This document shows positions 59,818 to 64,000 of a stretch of 64,000 nucleotides of DNA, one piece after another. How positions within the stretch are numbered: position 1 is the first letter of the stretch; every line of letters starts with the position of its first letter. The DNA is from Verrucomicrobiota bacterium. Lineage in GTDB: Bacteria; Verrucomicrobiota; Verrucomicrobiia; Opitutales; Opitutaceae. Made by a program: the position numbers and the translations under genes. The stretch covers positions 62,001 through 126,000 of the forward strand of contig JAEYWP010000013.1 of NCBI GenBank assembly GCA_023428905.1, written 5' to 3'. The notes under the pieces are model-generated. The model saw only the letters and a list, made by a program, of their open reading frames with translations, ran no database searches and was not told the origin of the DNA.

Positions 59818-60930
59818 TTAAGCGGCGTCGCGGGCGGCTTTTTCCGCCCGGCGCGTCTTCAGCTGGAAGAAATAGTAGCGGTGCGTCCGATACACGACGG
59901 CGAGAATCTCGGCCACCGCCTGGTAAAGCTCGCTCGGGATCGGTTCGTCCACCCGGCCCAGCGCATACAGCATGCGGGCAACCGGGCGGTTCTCGACCAT
60001 GGGAACGCCATGCTCGGCGGCCATCGCCTTGATGCGGCGGGCAAACTGGTTTTCGCCCTTGGCAAGGACGATGGGAGCCTGGTCGCGGCCGCGTTCATAA
60101 CGAAGGGCGACGGCATAGTGGGTCGGATTGGTCACGACCACATCAGCGGTCGGCACCTGTTCCAGCATCTGGCGCTGCAGGAGGCGGCGGGCCATCCGGC
60201 GCATCACACCCTTCACCCGGCCGTCACCTTCGCTCTGCTTGTGTTCATCCTTCACTTCCTGACGTGTCATCATCAGGTCGCGATTGGTTTTGTAGCGCTC
60301 GTACGCATACCCGATGGCTGCGATCACGCCGAGGGCGAGGATGGCCTTGCCGAAAAACGCCATGGTGGTGCGCTTCAGGTAAGTGCCCAGGTAGTTGGCA
60401 TCCACCGGTGCGCTGTAGAGAGGGTCCTCCAGCAAGCCTTTCGCCGCACCCCAGACCACCACCGCGATGGCGGTGAGCTTGAGCGCATCCACCAGGCCGT
60501 GGACCCACATGTCCTTGGACGCAAACCGCTGCAGGCCGGCGACAAAGTTCAGTTTTTCAAACTTCAGGCCGATCGTTTCAGGCGTGAAATTGAAGCCGCT
60601 CTGCAGGCCGCCTGCCAGGATACCGGCGAGAGCGGCAACGCCGAGGATGGGAGCAATGATCTTGGCAACCACGAGGGCGACCTCGGTCAATTGGTTGGGG
60701 ACCGCATCCAACTGAAGGGTGATGCTTCCCAAGCTGCCAAAAAGGTGAATCGCCATGGCGCTCAGCTCCCGGGCGGTCGAGCCGAGCGTGAGCGAAAAGA
60801 TGCCCATCGCGGCCGCCAGTGAGATCACGACCGCGATCTCGGGCGACTTGGCGAATTGGCCCTTTTCCAAGGCATCGTGCAGCCGCTTCTCGGTCGGCTG
60901 CTCTGTCTTGGAATCTTTGTCTTCGGCCAT
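59818..60930 (-). CDS. flhB: flagellar export switch protein FlhB
   Basis: A 370-residue export-specificity switch. The opening EDKDSKTEQPTEKRLHDALEKGQFAKSPEI is the conserved FlhB start. Four membrane helices follow. The cytoplasmic domain carries the autocleavage motif in DVVVTNPTHYAVALRYERG (Asn-Pro bond), and the family segment ARRIKAMAAEHGVPMVENRPVARMLYA is present. A GGGGAGG Shine-Dalgarno lies five bases before the ATG. A sigma-54-like element overlaps the region just upstream. Confidence 0.97.
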   Translation of the reverse strand: MAEDKDSKTEQPTEKRLHDALEKGQFAKSPEIAVVISLAAAMGIFSLTLGSTARELSAMAIHLFGSLGSITLQLDAVPNQLTEVALVVAKIIAPILGVAALAGILAGGLQSGFNFTPETIGLKFEKLNFVAGLQRFASKDMWVHGLVDALKLTAIAVVVWGAAKGLLEDPLYSAPVDANYLGTYLKRTTMAFFGKAILALGVIAAIGYAYERYKTNRDLMMTRQEVKDEHKQSEGDGRVKGVMRRMARRLLQRQMLEQVPTADVVVTNPTHYAVALRYERGRDQAPIVLAKGENQFARRIKAMAAEHGVPMVENRPVARMLYALGRVDEPIPSELYQAVAEILAVVYRTHRYYFFQLKTRRAEKAARDAA

Positions 60931-60945
60931 GGGGTCCTCCCCTAA

Positions 60946-60961
60946 TGCAGGCGCGATGCCA
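60946..60961 (-). promoter_or_regulatory. sigma-54-like element just before flhB
   Basis: On the minus strand: TGGCATCGCGCCTGCA, 14 of 16 positions identical to the fliA element and with correct GG/GC spacing. The predicted start of transcription would fall only about six bases before the flhB ATG, within the ribosome-binding region, which is awkward. It may be a true promoter for a leaderless message, or a protein-binding site. Confidence 0.35.
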
Positions 60962-61095
60962 GCACGGTCCCACCTCCCCTATCTGTTTGGTATGCTTACA
61001 CTTGAGTCAGTCGATGCCACGCGGCGGCCACCGCTGCTGCCGACCGTGATTCTGGGGTGAACCCCCTCCGGCAAAACTTGCCGTGCTCCCGGGGC

Positions 61096-61848
61096 TTACC
61101 CGGCCACCATCTCCAAAATACGGAACGGCACGTCGCGAAACTCCGGCGCGAGATAACGAACGACCAGGGCCCCAGAGCCGGAGAACAGGAGAATTCCGAC
61201 CATTGCTTTCACCGGATAACTCACGAAAAAGACGTTCATTTTCGGCACCGCGCGCCCCAGCACGGAGAACGCGAGGTTGACGAGGAAGTTCATGGCCACG
61301 AAGGGCGCGGCAATGCGGAAGCCCAGTTCCAGCACGCGGCCCGTCCCGACGATCAGGTGTTCCACCGCCATCGTGCTATAGCCGGGGGCGCCGGCGGGCG
61401 CGAAGTCGAAGCTGCGCGCGAAAGCGCTGATCGCACCCAGGTGTCCGCCGAGCAGGAAAAACATCACGCCGGCAAAGGTCGCGAGGAAGGCGGCCAGCGG
61501 TTCGGACGAGGGAGCGGGTGCGTCGATCCCGGGTGCAGCCATCAACCCGATCTCCTGCGTGATCAGGCGTCCGGCCACATCCACAGCGGCAAAGACGAGT
61601 CGCCCCACAAAACCAAACACCAGGCCCAGGATCACCTCCGAAAGGCTGGCGAGAATGAGGCTCAGGTTCCCCCCGGGAAGCTGCGTGGCGTAGGGAACAA
61701 GTCCATACAGCAGGGTGGCCAGCATGGCCGCGATCGCCAGGCGCATCGTGGCCGGCATCGGCCGGTTTCCCAGGGTGGGAAGGAGGAGCACCAGGCCCAC
61801 GCCGCGCAGGAAAACCATCATCCAGGTAAAAAGGTGCTCGACCGGCAT
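61096..61848 (-). CDS. fliR: flagellar export protein FliR
   Basis: A 250-residue membrane protein of the export gate. It opens PVEHLFTWMMVFLRGVGLVLLLPTLGNRPMPATMRLAIAAMLA, a typical FliR start. Six hydrophobic helices are visible, with the family segment LILASLSEVILGLVFGFVGRLVFAAVDVAGRLITQEIGLMAA, and the C-terminal PKMNVFFVSYPVKAMVGILL. Length is normal (about 255). It follows fliQ by 126 bases and precedes flhB by 165 bases. Confidence 0.95.
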   Translation of the reverse strand: MPVEHLFTWMMVFLRGVGLVLLLPTLGNRPMPATMRLAIAAMLATLLYGLVPYATQLPGGNLSLILASLSEVILGLVFGFVGRLVFAAVDVAGRLITQEIGLMAAPGIDAPAPSSEPLAAFLATFAGVMFFLLGGHLGAISAFARSFDFAPAGAPGYSTMAVEHLIVGTGRVLELGFRIAAPFVAMNFLVNLAFSVLGRAVPKMNVFFVSYPVKAMVGILLFSGSGALVVRYLAPEFRDVPFRILEMVAG

Positions 61849-61974
61849 GGCGGAGGCGGACGTGTCGGTTCAGGTCGGCGGCAACTGCGGGTGGACTCTG
61901 GAAGACAGGATCATGGTCAGCGGCAAAACGCGCGTGCACGCGGATGACGCCGCGGCTCGCGATCGGTCACCGCC

Positions 61975-62244
61975 TCAGTGGCCCAAGCTCCCCATCTGCG
62001 TGAGGGTGCGGATGGTGTATTCACTCAGTGATCGCAGCAGCCACGGTCCGAGGGCGATGCAGAGCACGGCCAGCGCGATCAGCTTCGGCGCAAACGTCAG
62101 GGTCATTTCCTGAATACTGGTGACCGACTGGAGCAGGCTGGTGATCAACCCCACCACCAGCGTCACCGCCAAAAACGGCGCCACCACATACAGCGCAAAT
62201 AGGACCACGCCTTTAAAGAGGTCGACGGCAAGTTCGGGAGTCAT
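61975..62244 (-). CDS. fliQ: flagellar export protein FliQ
   Basis: An 89-residue protein, the exact FliQ length, with two membrane helices. The start at 62244 (MTPELAVDLFKGVVLFALYVVAPFLAVTLVVGLITSLLQSVTSIQEMTLTFAPKLIAL) matches the family throughout, including the helix-turn QSVTSIQEMTLTF. It is separated from fliP by a 117-base repeat-filled gap, where many genomes have only a few bases. Confidence 0.95.
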   Translation of the reverse strand: MTPELAVDLFKGVVLFALYVVAPFLAVTLVVGLITSLLQSVTSIQEMTLTFAPKLIALAVLCIALGPWLLRSLSEYTIRTLTQMGSLGH

Positions 62245-62245
62245 G

Positions 62246-62354
62246 GGGAGTTTATGATTGATGCTATATGATTTCCGACCCGGAGGATGTGTCTGGTCAC
62301 TGGTCACTTCGCGCGGCTCCGGCGCGCGTCCTTCGTCCTTCTCATTTCGAGCGG
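62246..62354. repeat. repeats in the fliP-fliQ gap, including TTATGATT copy 6
   Basis: The gap holds GTTTATGATTGATGCTATAT then GATTTCC (62250-62276), TGGTCACTGGTCAC (62294-62307) and a TTCGTCCTTC/CATTTCGAG unit (62329-62354). These AT-rich words match other copies in the window (7105, 27825, 31183). Three repeat classes in one short gap suggest a favoured insertion site. Confidence 0.6.
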
Positions 62355-62361
62355 TTCCGCA

Positions 62362-63276
62362 TCACATACGAAAACTCTCGACGATGCTTTTCACCACCAG
62401 GTGCCAGCCGTCGACCAGAACGAAGAGCAGCAGCTTGAAGGGCAGGGCCACGACGGTGGGCGGCATCATCATCATGCCGAGCGCCATCAGCACGGAGGAG
62501 ACGAGGAAGTCGATCACGAGGAAGGGCAGGAAGAGCAGGAAGCCCATTTGAAAGGCGGTCTGGAGCTCGCTGATGACAAACGCGGGGATCACCACGCGCA
62601 TCGGCAGTTCGTTCACCGGCGTCGGGCCGAAGCGGCCGAGCTGGAGGAAAAACTCGAGGTCGCGCGTCCGCGTCTGCTTGAGCATGAAATCCTTCAGCGG
62701 GATCGACGCCTGGTCGAAGGCCACGGTCGACGTGATTTGTCCCGCCATGTAGGGCTGCAGTGCCTCGTTGTTCACCCGCTCGAAAACGGGACCCATGAGG
62801 AAGAAGGTCAGAAAGAGGGATAGGCCCACCAGGATCTGGTTGGACGGGGCAGACGGGACGCCGAGTGCGGTGCGGACGAAGCCGAGCACAATCACGATGC
62901 GCGTGAAGCTCGTCATCATGATGACGATCGACGGCGCCAGCGTGAGCAGCGTCATCACCAGGACGATCTGGATCGCAATGCCCACGTCGCCCGGGCGATT
63001 GGTGCCCTCGAGCCCGATGTTCAGGCGTAGGGGCTGGGAGGGGCCCGAGGCCGCCGGCGTGGTGATGGCCGGTGCAGCTGGCGTGGTGGCAGGGAGGGCG
63101 AGGGTGGTCTGACCTGCCGGGGTCGGCGGGGTCTGGGCCCGGGCCGTGGGTGCGAGAAAAAGGCAGGCGAGACACGCTGCCGCCAGAAGCACCCAGCGCA
63201 GGAGGAGGGAGCTGCCTGCTAGGGAGGGGAGCGCTGCGCCGGCGGTGAAAGAGGGTGTGAGGCCGGCGGGGGTCAT
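62362..63276 (-). CDS. fliP: flagellar export protein FliP
   Basis: A 304-residue export-gate protein. A cleavable-type N-terminal helix (LLLRWVLLAAACLACLFLAPTARA) is followed by a Pro/Thr-rich segment and then the FliP core: LAPSIVIMMTSFTRIVIVLGFVRTALG, SAPSNQILVGLSLFLTFFLMGP, and the end FVISELQTAFQMGFLLFLPFLVIDFLVSSVLMALGMMMMPP. Four membrane helices are visible. It overlaps fliO by four bases, so they are translationally coupled. Confidence 0.97.
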   Translation of the reverse strand: MTPAGLTPSFTAGAALPSLAGSSLLLRWVLLAAACLACLFLAPTARAQTPPTPAGQTTLALPATTPAAPAITTPAASGPSQPLRLNIGLEGTNRPGDVGIAIQIVLVMTLLTLAPSIVIMMTSFTRIVIVLGFVRTALGVPSAPSNQILVGLSLFLTFFLMGPVFERVNNEALQPYMAGQITSTVAFDQASIPLKDFMLKQTRTRDLEFFLQLGRFGPTPVNELPMRVVIPAFVISELQTAFQMGFLLFLPFLVIDFLVSSVLMALGMMMMPPTVVALPFKLLLFVLVDGWHLVVKSIVESFRM

Positions 63277-63875
63277 GAGCGGCCCTTCGCGAAATCGGGA
63301 GGTGTTTCCTCCGGGTGCGTGTCCTCACCGTCGAGCCGCGCCAGCAACTGTATTTGCCCCGTGGTGACGCCGAGGAGCATCTTTTTTCCCTCGTAGTTTG
63401 CGACCACGAGGTACTGGCGGTTGCCGAGGGGGCGGGTTTCCTCGATCTGAAGCTTGCGGGGACCGCGTGACACCAGGGGGCCGCCGCGCCGCCGCTGGAG
63501 CAGGACCCAGGCGCCGGCCGCGGCCAGGACGAGGGCGACCACGGCGATGGCGCCACTGCCGCCGGAGTCCTCCCGCGTGCTGAGGGCTGACCCGGGCCGT
63601 TGGGCCGAGTCCTTGGGATAAATGATCGTACCGGGTGCAGCGGAACCCGCGGTCGCACTCCCTTCCGTTGAAGGCGGGGTGATCTCACCCCGCGTGGAAC
63701 GTTGCTCCACCGCCGCGTCGGCGGCGACGGACTCTGAAATCTGGGTGGCAGGCACCGCGGTGCCGGCGGACACGTCTTCGGGGGCTGCACTCATCGGCTG
63801 CGCCGTCGCCAAAACGGCGCAGCCGATTACCACTAGCAGCCAGCGGGTGACGCTGGTAAAGGGACGAAAGGTCAT
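63273..63875 (-). CDS. fliO: FliO-like flagellar export assembly protein
   Basis: A 200-residue FliO. It has an N-terminal hydrophobic segment (WLLVVIGCAVLATAQPMSAA), a long polar linker rich in Thr/Ser/Pro (about residues 30-100), one membrane helix (GAIAVVALVLAAAGAWVLLQRRR) and a cytoplasmic domain (LQIEETRPLGNRQYLVVANYEGKKMLLGVTTGQIQLLARL) typical of FliO. The linker contains a perfect GCGGGGTGA hairpin repeat (63674-63693) that codes for part of RGEITPP. It would help assemble FliP. The gene order fliN-fliO-fliP supports the call. Confidence 0.85.
   Translation of the reverse strand: MTFRPFTSVTRWLLVVIGCAVLATAQPMSAAPEDVSAGTAVPATQISESVAADAAVEQRSTRGEITPPSTEGSATAGSAAPGTIIYPKDSAQRPGSALSTREDSGGSGAIAVVALVLAAAGAWVLLQRRRGGPLVSRGPRKLQIEETRPLGNRQYLVVANYEGKKMLLGVTTGQIQLLARLDGEDTHPEETPPDFAKGRS
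63674..63693. repeat. GCGGGGTG hairpin inside fliO
   Basis: GCGGGGTGA-TC-TCACCCCGC: nine-base stem, two-base loop, inside the coding region for the fliO linker. It matches the intergenic hairpin at 11662-11681 except for loop and one stem base. Confidence 0.6.
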
Positions 63876-63934
63876 GAAGCGATGCGGGGGTCGGGGGCCT
63901 GGCTTCGGGGCTGGCGAAGCAAGGCGGGGGCGGA

Positions 63935-64000
63935 CTAGCCGCGCGAGCCGACCAGCTCGGTGATCTTGATGCCGAAGCTGTCCTCCACCACGACCACCTC
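63935..64000 (-). CDS. fliN: FliN-like flagellar switch protein, C-terminal end (partial)
   Basis: The last 21 residues of a frame running off the right edge: EVVVVEDSFGIKITELVGSRG and a TAG stop. The pattern G-E-V-V-V-V-D/E-x-x-F-G-I-R/K-I-T resembles the C-terminus of FliN (C-ring SpoA domain). Its position before fliO in the same strand fits fliN. The rest of the gene lies outside the window, so FliM-type or fusion alternatives cannot be ruled out. Confidence 0.75.
   Translation of the reverse strand, partial: EVVVVEDSFGIKITELVGSRG

Noticed and set aside
1..64000. CRISPR arrays, tRNA or rRNA genes, insertion sequences, phage genes
   Set aside because: No regularly spaced direct repeats, tRNA T-arm patterns with acceptor pairing, or transposase/integrase frames were seen while reading both strands. 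The repeats found are irregular inverted families.

Overview
The window is a GC-rich bacterial chromosome segment with dense coding on both strands. No rRNA, tRNA, CRISPR array, phage gene or transposase was recognised. Gene content (FlhF-type flagellar export cluster, DUF1080 protein, Tex, exosortase, DUF3016) and intergenic repeats built on words such as ACCACGAATGGACACGAAT suggest a member of the Verrucomicrobiota, probably Opitutales-like. That assignment is an inference from remembered genomes, not a search.

Left third (1-33 kb): mostly metabolic and housekeeping genes in small units. They are a truncated metal P-type ATPase, a BamE-like lipoprotein, an L-arabinose operon (araB-araA-araD) divergent from a LacI-type regulator with a palindrome between them, an inositol-phosphatase-like enzyme, a DUF485 plus sodium:solute symporter pair, gpsA, panB, lysA, tex, small TonB-type proteins, a TerC protein, an AEC carrier, a HI0933-type flavoprotein, a host-attachment-like protein, a DUF1080 protein, trhO, a membrane-anchored DNA/RNA endonuclease, an MFS carrier, an exosortase-like enzyme, a DTW-domain tRNA modification enzyme, a receiver-HDOD protein and a chemoreceptor.

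Middle (34-42 kb): a 1043-residue protein fusing a lipase-like alpha/beta hydrolase, an M17-N-like domain and a caspase-like CHAT protease. A membrane spermidine-synthase-like protein, an FKBP isomerase, an RRM protein, an S4 protein and a DUF3016 protein follow, with two clusters of inverted intergenic repeats.

Right third (42-64 kb): almost entirely surface motility, all on the minus strand. Read in the direction of transcription it runs fliN (partial)-fliO-fliP-fliQ-fliR-flhB-flhA-flhF-small membrane gene-fliA-motA-motB-small Cys protein. A type IV pilus/type II secretion-like cluster follows (prepilin, GspE/PilB, GspF/PilC, second prepilin, PilM/N-like, PilO-like, PilP-like, secretin), and then a receiver-GGDEF cyclase overlapping an HD-GYP phosphodiesterase.

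The most interesting observations are these. (1) The hydrolase/M17-N/CHAT fusion looks like a proteolytic-lipolytic effector. (2) A set of sigma-28-like promoters (TAAA-N15/16-GCCGATAA type) lies before motAB, the TonB-like/chemoreceptor operon, the c-di-GMP operon and possibly the pilin and HDOD genes, which would tie pilus, c-di-GMP and flagellar output to FliA. (3) Two nearly identical sigma-54-like elements lie before fliA and flhB. (4) One prepilin gene has a low-GC body on a normal GC leader. (5) FlhF has an eroded P-loop and no FlhG beside it. (6) Several families of inverted intergenic repeats occur, including one hairpin inside the fliO coding sequence.
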